Positions 1-13,200 of a DNA stretch of 64,000 bases are shown one piece after another. Source of the DNA: Trissonchulus latispiculum (lineage: Eukaryota; Nematoda; Enoplea; Enoplida; Ironidae); assembly GCA_030248195.1 (NCBI GenBank), contig JASAND010020000.1:1-64000 (forward strand), given 5' to 3'. Positions within the stretch are counted from its first letter, which is position 1. Every line of letters begins with the position of its first letter. The translations under genes were made by a program, and so were the position numbers. The notes under the pieces were generated by a model, which had not been told where the DNA came from, ran no database searches, and saw nothing but the letters and a program-made list of their open reading frames with translations.

Positions 1-742
1 GTCTGTCAGAAAGTTATAAAAATTAAGGAGTCTTTATGTTTCCAATTAATGATTTCAGGCCGTGTGGAATCGGAAAATATTTGAAAAATAAGATTTTAGA
101 ATTTTAGTTTACTTTATTTCCAGTTTGTCCTTTCTGTCACTGTTGTTTGGTATTTGCAAATTTTTCCTTGCTAGCATAGAGATTAGTATTTAGTATTGTA
201 TCCTATCGTATTAGCATACGGTTAGTCAGATTGTTGATTAGCTTATTGGCTGGTGGCCCCTTTGCTAAAGCTTCACCGTGTCAGGTGTCGAGTAGGAAAA
301 TACGTAGGAGGTTGTCTGGAAGCGGACTAGACGCCTCTTTAAAGGAATTTTCAACTTTTTTACCTGGCACTACTTCTAAACTTGGTAGAAGTTTGGAGCG
401 TGCAACGGGGCCTTGGTTTAAATCATTGTGCTGTGCTGTTCCAGTAGATTAATGTAGTTCCTCATGTACATACATACATACATACTTTTATTTAGCCTTT
501 TACCCTACTGTGTACTTTATCCTTTTTATCCTTTTAATGTGCCTAGTATTTACGGTTTTACGTAGCACTGCATGAGCAACGCGCACATACCTGCCTCAGC
601 GAGCTTGCAGTACTTTTTCATTTTATTGATCTTATGGTTTGCAGTGCAAAGCCTGCACCTTTTACACTGCACCAAAATAAAGCTTGGGATTTTTCTCGAT
701 TTTTTGGATTAGGAATTGAAACTGTTTGCTTATCTATTCTAG
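1..742. other. Upstream intron sequence
   Basis: No exon with acceptor, donor and FN3-like translation was found. Because the exon at 743 begins in phase 1, this is most likely the 3' part of an interdomain intron. It contains a short (CATA)n run near 466-485. Confidence 0.5.
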
Positions 743-1275
743 AAATTCCACCCAAAATTAATGAACCTGTTATCAGTCAGCGCGGCTCCACTGTTCTGGT
801 TTCTTGGACAGTGTCAGGAAATGCCCGACGTTTGTGCTGTTATCAGGTAAGATTTTTATTCATTTATTTATTGAAGGGCAAAAATATTATTTAGTCTATT
901 AAAGCAACTCAGTGATTGGATTATGTGGATACAGAGACCCTCAGCAGAGCTCCGAATTGGCTGGGTTTTAGCTGTGGAAGTAGCTGTTTCCGTTTATTCG
1001 TTGTCATTTGTCTACTTTTGAATTTTTACAATTAATTACAAATTAATTTAAATTTAATCGCATCTTTTTCCAGGTGGAACTGCAAGATGTGGCCACTGGT
1101 CGATGGGAAACCTATGGTGGAAGAATCCCACAACGGGGTGATGAAAAATCCTATTCTACTCAGATAACAGGCCTTCGTGGAAATACGGAGTATTATCTTC
1201 GAATACAGGGGCTGTCTCATAATGGAAATATTGAATGCACCAGTCCTACTGTGCGCTTTGCGACTCAGTGTGAAG
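743..1275 (+). CDS. FN3 domain 1 (type F), exons 743-846 and 1074-1275
   Basis: Starts EIPPKINEPV, with B-strand tryptophan in VLVSW, G-strand region ending ATQCEG. The internal intron is phase 0 after YQ; the exon ends in phase 1. The C-terminal Cys (QCEG) recurs at the end of every type F domain. The first exon begins in phase 1, so an exon upstream of the window supplies its first base. Confidence 0.85.
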
Positions 1276-4200
1276 GTATGAAAAAGTTCAATTTTGTTTT
1301 AAACTATACGAAAAAGAGGTCTAGGCCACTGTTCCGTTTTGTTCCATTGAACCACTGTTCCATTGAATCGCATAATTTTAGTTTCAAGCTTCCGATTGGA
1401 AACTTGTTTCGGTGAATTTTTGATATTTGGTTTTTTATGATGTAATTTTAGCTCCACGAGAACCTCCTGCTGATCTCCGGGCAACCACTAGGGATTCTCG
1501 CACAATTGTTCTCTCTTGGCAGGTATGTTTTGGTCAGCCATTTATTGACGTCCTTTAAAATGTTTGAAATAATTTTTGAATTTAGAAGACTGCAAGAAAT
1601 CTTCCCTGGATCCTGTATTTTTGGGGTTTTTAACGCGGCAGGTTGCACAACATATCACTCTATTCGTTCAATTTTTATCCTATTAAATTTTAATTCCTTT
1701 ATTTTAATCCTGATTTATTTTACACTTTTCAGCATCCTGACAGACGCGGTTGGGGCTGTTCAGAGATCTACTATTCCTGTGAGGGCGAGGTGGACGGGCG
1801 ACGACAGGAGTTCCGAGTTCAGCCCAGGGACATGAGACAGTTCCGAGTGGAGCACTACGTAACCGGGGAGCCTGGACAGCAGTGGACTTTCAGATGTAGA
1901 ACGGTCAATTCTGGAGGCGCCAGTGGCTGGTCTTCCGTCACCACCGCTCGACTGGAACAGGAAGGTACAAATCCGTTGCTAGATTTAAGGATAAAATTTT
2001 TTATGCATTATGGTTTGTGTTTTGGCATGCTTTTTTGACGTGTTTGTGTAAAAGTGGAAATGGTGTGAAATGAAATGTCGAACACATTTCTAATAATGCG
2101 CTGAATATTTACGGAAGAAATACAAGTTTAGGAAATGTTTAGCTTTAATTTAAGTGATGCTTGGTGGAACTTGTTGTGTAAATTTTTGTTAATAATCTGT
2201 TTAGCTTTGGCATCTCAGCCAAATCTGACTCCTCGCGGTTCCAACATTCAGGTTGACTGGATGTCCCAAGGCAGAGGCGCCGGCGTTGTCTACGGTTATA
2301 TTGTGGAATATTCAGTCGATCGCCCCGACGCCTGGCAACGTTATGGGTGCGACATTGCTTGTGGCTGTAACCTATGTTATTTATCGCTAGTGTTTTATTT
2401 GTTGATGGTAACATCTTTAAAGAAAGTGCGGATGTCAAAACTATTTGAAATCTCTACTTCCCTTTCTAATAGTTACTTCTACTTCAAGTTGCATAGCACT
2501 TTGAACATTATGTGCTAGCTGGAATATTGAGACATGTTGCAAAACGTTAGGTATACAAATCTGTTGTACCTAGTAATTAGGTGAATTTATTTATGGATTG
2601 AATTTTATTTTAACTATACGTATTTAGATCCATTGTTCCTTTCTTGGGCGACAATCAAAGACACTCTACAACGATAACTGGCGTGCCTGTGGGTCGAACC
2701 TACTATGTTCGAATTCTTGTCATGGATCGAAACCAGCGACAAATCTATGTTACTCCACCTTCCAGTACTCGAACAACATGCGACGGTTTGTACATTGCAC
2801 TGTGTCGTAAAGTGTAACAAAAAATTTTGCAGTGTTTTTAATATAACTATCGTAATATTATCCAAACAGCATTTTAGTAAATTTTCAAATGTCTTTATTT
2901 TTCCACCGTACCTATGAACTGGCAACCTTGAATATCCTAAGATTAATTTTTTATTTTCAGCACCAAGAGAGCCACCAAGAAACATCATTTTGCAAGCTCC
3001 AGACTCTCGGCATGTTCGTGTGGAATTTAGCGTAAGTGCTCAGCAACTAGCTAAATACTGAAGTTTGAATATATAATATCAAGAGTACATAATAACTAAG
3101 AGTGTGACAAGCGTCCCCTCACCGGTGCAGACATCATCTGCACAATAACGGCCTACCCCCCCCCACAACTGAGTACCTGGTGACCCCCCCCCACAACTGA
3201 GTACCAGGTACACAATTGTGTACCAGCACTCGCTTGTATATTTACATGTTGAAGCTCAAAAGTGGCCAGCTGCTGATAGAATGTTTTTGGCTTCAACATG
3301 TAAACATATAAGCGAGTGCTGCTACACAATTGTGTACCTGGTACTCAGTTGTGGGGGGGGGGGGTAGGCCGATATTGTGCAGATGATGTCTGCAGCCTAA
3401 TAACTAAGAGTGGGACGCTTGTCACACTCTTAGTTATTATGTACTCTTGATAATATTGAATATGAATTGAATTTGATGAATTGAATATTGAATAGCGAAG
3501 TCACAAGTTTTGGAACCAGCACGCTTGGTATGATGGGTTGTCTAAATGTTTAGAATTCTTCAAGGATGTGCTCGGCTGTCATACTGAATCATGGGCGCAC
3601 TCAGAGGAGGGGCGAGGGGGCCGCCCCCCCCCGAAACCAGACGTAAAGGAAAAATTTTATTGTCCACGCGTAGCGCGGACATAAAATTTCAAAACTTTTC
3701 GCGCCTTCGGCGCGAAATTGATTTCATTTTTGCTTCATTTACCCTTGTCTCAGCGTTTTAAACCTTTGAAGAGCAACTTTTTCAAAATTTTCAAAAAGTT
3801 TCGCGCCTTCGGCGCGAAATTTATTAAAGTTTTGCTTAATTTACGCTTAAATTTTGCATTTTAAACTTTTTTCAAAAATTTTTCAACTTATGGGGGGCTT
3901 CGCCCCCAGACCCCCCCCAAATTTTTTTGAGGTCCGCCCCCCTCCTGAAAAAATTTCCTATGTGCACCACTGTCGTGAATATAAATTTGGAAGAGCTGAA
4001 GCAAGATCTATCAAAAGAGTTATACTGTTGCTTCGTATTTTTAGAGGTTTTTCTTTCCCGTTCATATTTTTGTTTGTTTTTGTTCTGTTTCAGCCGCCGT
4101 CAGCAGGAGACAGTTGCGACATCAGCTATGAAATTCAGGTTCTGGAACCGCCCGGTCAGCAGAATGTCCGTCTACGCGGGGACCAGCTGTTGCACATTTT

Positions 4201-7200
4201 CCAAGCTCGACCAAGTCAGCGATGGACCGTTCAGCTGAGAACTGTCAACAGCGCCGGAGTCAGCCCTTGGTCCGCTCCTGCGTCCACTGAAACATCGCCA
4301 CCTCGTAAGTGATCATGTATTTTTTGTGGTTTGGTTGTCGGATAGGCTTTCATGGAAACTGACATTTCCAGTCAAACCGAACGTTCCAGTTGCGACAGAG
4401 TTTACGGGACGGCTCTCATTTGTCTCGCCTGTTTTGGACTGAAACTTCGCCTTACCTTAGTGACTGCAGGGCAGGCTATTTTATTAAGTTTTTATATTAT
4501 TGCTACGGAGTTGTAATTTGGTTGTTGTTGTCGCTCACTGTATGCTTTGGCGCCTGTAGAATTAGCAATAGCTAGCAAACATAAATAATTGTTGGATTAT
4601 CTTTGTGGTATTTCCCTTGTCATAAACGTGTCCGTTATGTATTGTTACAACTTTGTTCGACTATCCAGTCATTGTTTTCGTTTACACAATTGCAACTTGT
4701 AGAGAATCTAATCGAGGGACTTCGTGTGGTTGAGCGGGGCGATATTCCTGTTCTGACGTGGCGAAGTGTTCCCGGAGTCGATAATCTGGTCTATGGATAT
4801 CGAATTGAGTACAACACTGATGTAGACCCGCGGTGGCAGCAGCACTCCTCCGGGCTGGTATATTGTTTTTTCTAAAAACATAAATACAAAACTAGAGACT
4901 AAAGAGTTGTAATAGGTGTAGTAAATTTGGTTCCGAGATATTATCTTTATTTTATGTACTTCTTGAAGTAAAATTTTTGTTATTTATTTATTTTAGTTTT
5001 GCTCAGAATCAGAAGAATAAGGGGGTTTTGTCCTGTTGAAAGCAGCTACTATTTTTTATAGTTGATTTTATTCAATGCGAAGCATTCCGCAACATTTTTC
5101 TTTATCTATCGTATGCTACTGTTTTCAGGTTCGATATGTTGGATCACAGCGACCCTACCAGGTTCAGTTGCCCGACTTGCCAGAAGACCGAATGGTGGGC
5201 CTTCGAGTTCAGGTCATCGATCAAGACCAAAGAGTCATCTTCACTAGTCATCCTGTCCAGTATCGAACTCGCTCACGCTGTCAGGCACCTCGGTCGCCCC
5301 CGCGGGGTGTTCGCGCCGAAGCCTTGAGCCCGACCAAAGTTCGGCTCACTTGGCAGGTAATGTCTTCTTGATTGACATTATAATATCCTTTTCTCGTTAT
5401 CTGAACTCAGATGGTGTTTACTAATTTTTCCTGATTCGACTCTATTCAGGCTAAGTTAAGGTGGTGATTCGTTTTGGGCACATATAGTTGATTGACGGTT
5501 CAAATCAAGATGAAATTTGATGAAACTTTTCAAAGTACTTTTAGCATTCAGTTAGGCAGTTGCTGTACAGCTATGATTATACTCATTCGAAAGGTCTTGT
5601 TGAGCTCTATGTTTTAGCTTTTCGCTATCGTGAGATATAGTAGATTTTCCTATGTTGGCGTTGAAAACTTGTCATTTTTGCAGAAATCAAATAATCCACA
5701 ATTTCTTGAGCTACATAAGCCGTAGAATTAAACTACGGGTGTCAATTTGAAGGTCTCGTCGAGACCGATTTTCCATGACATTATAATCTAACTGCTACCC
5801 CGTACGCTGCCATCATAGAGAATGTAGTTTTTGCAAAAACATGACCAAATTTTTCCAGCGATTGTGGAGCATTTACTATGCAAGCTAGAGGGTTGCCACT
5901 TACTGGACGTGTTTTACACAAAAATACCCAGGGACCCTTTTTTAGTTGCCCCGATTGCTGCTTTAGAGCTAAAGTGGTCGCTTGCCAAAGTTGGGAAAAG
6001 TAGGCAAACGCCAGGTTGCTCATACATTTTAGTTAATTTCTTTATAACGAAGAGCGGTTTCATAATGATTAAAAAAGGGTCCCCAGCTATTTCATAGTGG
6101 AATCGAATGATATGGCCGACGCCTCTCGAAAAAATTTGTTTTAGTCTGCAAAAAATCTGGAAAATTAAATTACTTCGAAAATGCAGTAAAATAATTTCCA
6201 AGAACTGAAGTTATGTTCACTGTATTCATGAGAAAGAGCAAATGTTAAGCTGCATTTTGGTATAAAAATGGCTTCTTGACTCCAAGTAATGGTTGAGTAA
6301 TAATGGTTCAAAGTTGATGTCTCCAAAAGCAATCACAAACTTAAATTAAAGCCACGGATTCGATAATGCTGATTAGCTGAATAGTCTTGCTATTTCGCTT
6401 TGAAATCTACTGTAGCTGTATTAAAAAACTGGTGCGTTCAGTTTTAAGCTTTTTTACCAGATTCTGTTTCTCAATTTTATACTGTGTGACTTTCTCTTTT
6501 CAGCCGTTGCACAGACAAGAATGGGGCTGTGACAATCTCTGGTATGTGGTCAAATACTCTACACCAAGAACGCAAGGCTATCGCAACTTCACTGCAACTC
6601 AAAGTGAGGTCGTATTCGATACTGAACCCTACACGGAATGGACTCTCAGTATTCAGGCCGCCAATCCCGCTGGTTCTAGTCCCTGGTCTTCAGATCAAAT
6701 TGTCCGAACGGCTCCCTCAGGTATTATGTCTATTCTTTCTTTAACTGTTAATTAATTTTGCACTTTAGTATTAAAGGCTCTATAAAATTGATTATTTCCT
6801 GAAACCCACTGTTTGGAGAAATTTTTGCTTTCATGTATTTGCTAATTGCTAAGTAATTAAGCATGGAGTTATCAAGTAAAGTAACTGCAGTCGAAAATCA
6901 GTATAATATTCTCTACCGATTTCATGCATCTTTTTCTTTACACAACTTTTGACGAAGGTGGAGCTTTACTTTTTGTGTAGAATACGTAGGCTACTTTACA
7001 TATGTACTACTGCTTTGTTTTAGTTCCTGGACCAATTAGAAATCTGCAGGTTTATCCTCTAAGTCCGGATTCAGCACGTCTCACCTGGAGCCCGCCGGAC
7101 AATCCTAATGGCGTTATCACTGGCTACGAGATCACCTATCAGCTGTTATCCAGAGGTCTTTGTGAGGAGCGACCTGAACAGGCTCGGACAGTTGTGGCTC

Positions 7201-10200
7201 CCGATGTTGATTATGTCCTCAGAAATCTGATACCTCATTCCAGATATCGAATTTCGGTGGCAGCTAAAACCAATGTTGTCGGCGAAAAAGTTACTCAGGA
7301 ATTTGTCACTGACCAAGGCGGTAAGGCTACGTTTTTCTACTACTTTTGTTGTGTAGAATAAATGTGACTGAAAGCAAATGACGTAAATGCAGGCTGGCAG
7401 GCAGAATCCGCGAAGGATACAAGATATAATTGGCTCCTTCCTACTTTGGATTAAAATTTTGCCTTGGTAGCACAATGCAGGCGTTTTTCTTTTTATAAAT
7501 TGCGCACATTAAGAATTACAATTAATAATAATAAAATGATAATCAAGAAGTGGACATCCAGAGTCACATCAGCCAAAGACGTCTCATTCATCTGTTAAAA
7601 CTTAAGCAATTATTGCCTATGTAATATTGTGTGTTCTTTACAGACTCACGGGTCGTAATTGCTGTTACTTAAGTTGAGCTTTGACTACAAGCTTCCTGCA
7701 TTTATTTCAGTTCCCTCAGCGCCTCCCAGGAGCCTACAGGCTGAGGATGTTCAGGACACTCGGGCCTCCATTGTCTGGCAGGCGCCACCCTGTCTGCAGA
7801 CCAATGGAAAAGTGACCCGCTACGAGTACCAGTTCAGCGGCACGGATCCCTGGTCGACTACGGATGCTCGAAATCTGTACACGACGGACACTCGAGCACA
7901 GCTGGAGGGTCTGGTCCCCTTTACGACCTATCGAGTTAAAGTTCGAGCCTTTACCTCCAAAGGCCCTGGTATTTGGAGTGATGAAATTACCTTCAGAACA
8001 GGAGCTTCTGGTAAGCCTTCTCATGGCTGGATGATTCGCTTTAGTCTGTGTAGTTGGTTGTTTGTTATGGTTCCTGTTTAAATTACTGTTTCAGTTTTGC
8101 ACGCATTTGTTGTTATTTTAATGCTATCTTGTACTTCAGTATACTGATACGTTATACATACGGCTAGGTGTAGCATAGCGCCTTGTGCTTGTTTGTGAAT
8201 TGGTTAAACACCTTAATAGTTTGCAGACAAAGACATGTATTTATGCTTTTAAGGTACTCCAAGTGCACCACCTTTGCTCAAAGTCATCGGAGAATCTGCC
8301 ACTTCTGTATCTCTGTTTTGGCTTGCTCCTTATCCTACTCATGGTCACATTGATAGCTATAAGGTGAGAACAGGCCGCAAATAAACATAGTGTCTATTCA
8401 AAAACGTAAAGTGGCCATAAGTGGCCTTATTTCCTTAATCAGGTCATTAGTCAGTATCTAAACATTTGCAAACTCTTCTGAACGTTCAATTTCAACTGAT
8501 CCCTATTGCTTTGAACTATGTAATAATAAATTGAACTACTACCATCAAGAGTAATAATATAATTATGTACTCTTGCTACCATCTATTAGGATCTACTGAA
8601 AAATACAGAAGTAAATATTTTGTTTTAGATCCAGTATGCGGTGAGCGGAACTGGCCAGTGGCAGGAGCGAGTCTTTGCCAGCGCCCAGGCCCGCTGCTCA
8701 CCTGAAATCGAACGCGACTATCGACGTGAGGCCCGGGACGGTCAAAGTTTCCACTGTGCAGAGATTTCTGGTCTTCTACCTGGACAACTGTATGACTTCC
8801 AGGTGGCGGCCCATATACAGAACTGGGGTCCTTGGAGCAATATGATTAATGCCCGCACTTCAGATGACTGTAAGTACTCAGGCTCAACATTAGTAAACTT
8901 AGTTGAAAATTGAGTAGGAAAATTGAGTTTTGGTCTAATTTGTTTTAATTTATTGCAATTGAAATTAAAAACTGGCAAGCCGGGATGTTTTAACTGTTTA
9001 CCTCAGTCCGTGATATCATTTTAATCCTTGAATTTTATTTGAAGGGAAAGTCTGGCTGTGTTTTTTATGTTGACGTTACGTTTGTTTTAGGTGTTTTCTG
9101 TATTTTCTTTGTTTTATGCCCTTTCAGCTCCAATTCCAATAAGTGTTGAACAAACTGGTAGTACCGATAGCTCTATTGACATCTTGTGGAGAGTACCTCC
9201 AACTCATCAATACAGAATTAGAGGATTTAAGGTTTCATTTTTGACTACTATTATTCAAATATTTTTAAAAAATTCGGAAGTCTGATATTAGTTTTTATCG
9301 TCAAGCTTTAGTCTGCATTAAATTAGAATTTTCTTTTTTCGCCTGTTAAATTGGCACTGACTTTTGTAATTGTTATTCTCTGGCCATATGCCTAAGAATA
9401 AGTCTTTTTCTATTTTTAGATTTCTGTGAGCCCTCGAGATCGACCTCGCCAGGTTCAGCAATACAGTGTTGGAGCATCAACATCACAGTATAAAATCGAA
9501 AATCTGGAACCTGACATGGAATACACTGTAACAGTTGAGCCTAGAACAGATTCGGGCTATCAGGATGCCAGTCCCAACTTCTTTAGAACTCGTAGTGCTG
9601 GTTAGTTGCCAAATTTCGGTTTTGTTGGCGAACTTTGAGAAAGCTAATTATTTGACTCTAAACGAGTTACAGTAAATTTCTGCTGCCAGAAAATGAATTT
9701 CTTCCTATTTTATTCGGTGAGGTTTCTGCGGCTAAATAAAATTAGGCCCGAAAGACTTTGATCAGTCTGTGCTTATCACAATAATCCCATCCACTACTCC
9801 CCTCTCCAGCTCTAGTGTTTCTGTTTGGTTGTATTGAATCGTTTTGGTAGTAATTATTTTTAAAATGTTGCATTTTGTTCAATTTAAAATTGCTTCACTT
9901 TATTGCGCACTTTTCTTTTTATTTCACTTTTTGTAGCATATTTGCCTGTGCAGGGCTCGGTGTTCTGTCACTTTTGTCCATTGGTTCTCCGAATAGTTGT
10001 TAATAAACATACGATTTTATTCCATTTACTTGCTTTAAATGTCCTATTTTATGTTATTTCAGCGGGTTCAACTTTCCTTTACCTCCATTTCATATGATTG
10101 AGTGTTTATTTGCTACAGTAGCCGTATTTTTGTATGTTTTGTTTTAGTGGTGACCTGCGTCAGCTCACCACCGCGAATCACAGAGCGTCTCTCCGACGGT

Positions 10201-13200
10201 GTGACCGTGGAATGGAATGCACCCCCAGGCGCTCAAGGAATTGTGGGCTACCGACTGGAGTACCGACTGCACCCGAGCGGTGAATGGATTCAGGCCGGCC
10301 GGTTGGTTCCCCACTCGGAGCAGTTCGGTGGGACCTTCTCTGAGCGCATTCGAGGTCTGGCACCCAACAGTGAGATTCACATCCGCGTGATGAGTGTGGG
10401 TTCTCGAGGTGACTGTGGTACTGCCAGTCCTGCGGTCCAGGGTCGAACTGACTGTAAAGGTACTTTACTACAGGAACTTAGTTTTTTCGCGGTAAAAATT
10501 TAAATCGAAAGTTGTTAATTTTTAGAGAATGTTTGTGTGTCAACAACAACTAGTGGGCATGAATACGAAAGAAGCGTGGAAATTCTAGATTGTACTCTTA
10601 ACTTTTTTATTTGTTTTCTTATTTTAGAGCCAAGTTTGCCACCGCAAAATATTCGGCTGGATGCGCCATCGCCAAATCAAGTCCGATTGCAGTGGCAGGT
10701 AATTTCGGCTAATCACTGTAATTGCCTGGTTGGATAGAAACTAGTTGAGTAGACTGCTGTGCAGGTTAATGCTATTAGGAGCTGGCTTCTAACCATGTAG
10801 AATTTTGTTTGAAATTATCTGTTTGTCAACATTTTTATGTTTTATACAAACAAAAGTGTGATATGAAAAATGGAAAAGGGTGCGTTTTTGACTGGTTTTT
10901 TCAAAGAAAATTACATTTGAAACTGTCGAAATTCCAAAGATAATACTTTGTCTATTTATGCTTTTGTTGCTTTGGCTAGATGTTATTTAAGTTCCAAGAA
11001 AAATTTGCTGATGGTTTTGGGATACTGCAGTGAACTGATTTTGTTTCTTTATGATGTTTTCATTGCTTCTTGTCAGAATAACTTCTTTTAATATTTAAAA
11101 TCATCGCGTATTTCGGAAAAATTGCAATTTAGCATAGTTATTCTGAAACAAGGCAACTTACAATGAAAACATTATGCTTTTCTTAGCGCTTTCTAATTTC
11201 CACAGCATAACATGGTGTCTATCTATTATTGCATCATTTATAGCTTCGTAGCTTTATTGTGTGAATCTTTAGGGTGATGAGGTGGCTGTGAATCCTGCTC
11301 CCAAATTGTTCAAGGTAGTGAAAGGTCAACTTTAGTCCTTTTCAGTAAATACTCTGTACAGGCGGATACTCATGTATACATGTATTTGTTTTTTAAGGTA
11401 GATATTGAGTTGTTGTTATGTTTTTGTTGTGTGTTGTTACCTAAATTACATTATTACAGCAAGAGTTTATAATAGGAAGAATAAGACACTCAGCGCTTCC
11501 TAATGTGAACTTGCAGTATGGTCGAAACATTAGGGCCGAAATCTGGGGGGGGGGGGCTTCTCAGCCTGTAAACGTGCTATGCTGACATGTTCCCAAAACG
11601 GGTGCTTTCGAAAATTTAAATACTATGTCTTGAGTTTGGAAAGCCACACAGCAATTATTTTTATGTAGTTATGTTGCGGAGAACTAGATGTTTTCAACGA
11701 CTTGAATTTTCGTAGAAAGGACGTTTGGTTGCCGTATTTGTAAGAAATTGCCTGAACCGAACTACTTAATTTTTATATCGTTAAAAAGGTATATTTCTCC
11801 GCAACATAATGATATTATAATAATTATTGCTGTACGACTGTGCTAACGCAAGTGAAAGTATTTAATTTTTCGAAACTGCTCGTTTTTGAAAACTGTCAGC
11901 TCAGTTTTCACACTCTAATAAGCATCCCAACTGTTCGGCCTTAATGTTTGGGTCATATTGCTGGCCAGGCTCGCACCCAGGATTCTGAAAGGGGGGTCCA
12001 AGGTAAAACGCAGCGTCCGCCCCCCCCCCCACAGAAGTTGAAGAATTTTTGCATTTTTGCCTAAAAACAGTATATTGGACGTTTATGTCTTGCAAAAAGT
12101 GAATTACCGCGCCGAAGGTGCGAAAATTTTTTAAAAATAGCAGTTTTTGCCATAAAAATAGCAAAAATTTTCCCTTTCGTCATCCCAAAAGGGGGGGTCT
12201 ACACCCCTTGGAAACCCCCCCCATGGGTGCGGCCTTGTTGCTGGCTTCAGACATTAGGAAACGCTGATTGTGTTACGCTGTTATAAACCCTTGATTGCAT
12301 TCATCACATTAAAATTACACGTAATTAGCACTGACTTTATTACTTTATTGCTTTGCAGCCGCCTGATGATTCGTCGTGGCAGTGTGAACGAATTAGCTAT
12401 GAGATTTCCTACAGAACTGAACGCGAACCAGAACGCACCGTTCGCGTTGACACGGATCAAACGGAATACGTTTTCCAGTCCGAGCCTTATACACAGTGGA
12501 TTGTGAAAATCCGAAGTGTCAATAGAGTGGGTCAAAGTCCCTGGTCACAAGAGTTTACCATTCGAACACCACAAATTGGTAATTTCGCCAGCGATATTGA
12601 TTAAAACGGTTGTTAACTTATTTAACTGATTTGTTTGCAGTCTTATAATATGCTGCAAAGTAAATATGCATTTCATATTGAAAGCATATGTGTCAGTAAA
12701 TGTCTTACCATTTCAAACCTTTGAATCGATACATATAATATTACTATAATTTGACAATCACTGCACGGATGCACCAGTCAGTCAGCTATTGTTTTTTGCT
12801 CACTAATTAGTCGTTTTCAGTAAACCGCTTTAACTTTTTGAACTTAGCGAGTTGGTTAACTGTCATAGTTTTTGTATGAAATGCTGAACTATAGCTCGAT
12901 TACTCGCTTCCGGAACGTATCCAAGATTAGAAAGAAATTATTTCCAAATCATAAATACGCTTTCGACGCGTTGTAGATTTTGTGTGACCTATTATTGTAG
13001 GATTACTTTATTCCATTTTTCTTTTGTAGCACCTGGACGTGTACGAAATCTTCGCCTCATTCCAAACTCGCCCAATGAGGTTTCTGTCAGCTGGGATCCA
13101 CCCATCTCCGCTCACGGCGTTGTGGTTGGCTACGACGTTTCCTATCGTCTGAATAAGCTTCTGGCCTGTCCCCGCTCGGAGCCTGGAAAATGGATTACGG

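Noticed and set aside
231..452. 73-codon open frame upstream of the first exon
   Set aside because: No acceptor and donor fit the required phase, no FN3 signature, and the translation resembles no known domain.
3854..4093. Open frame extending upstream of the second exon of FN3 domain 4
   Set aside because: It reads through C-run transposon sequence (element 3590-3972) and plain intron. Homology to sister domains starts exactly at the CAG acceptor.
8254..8575. CAAGAGT segment as a splicing enhancer or exon
   Set aside because: The inverted ends and exact 7-bp duplication explain it better as a transposon remnant.
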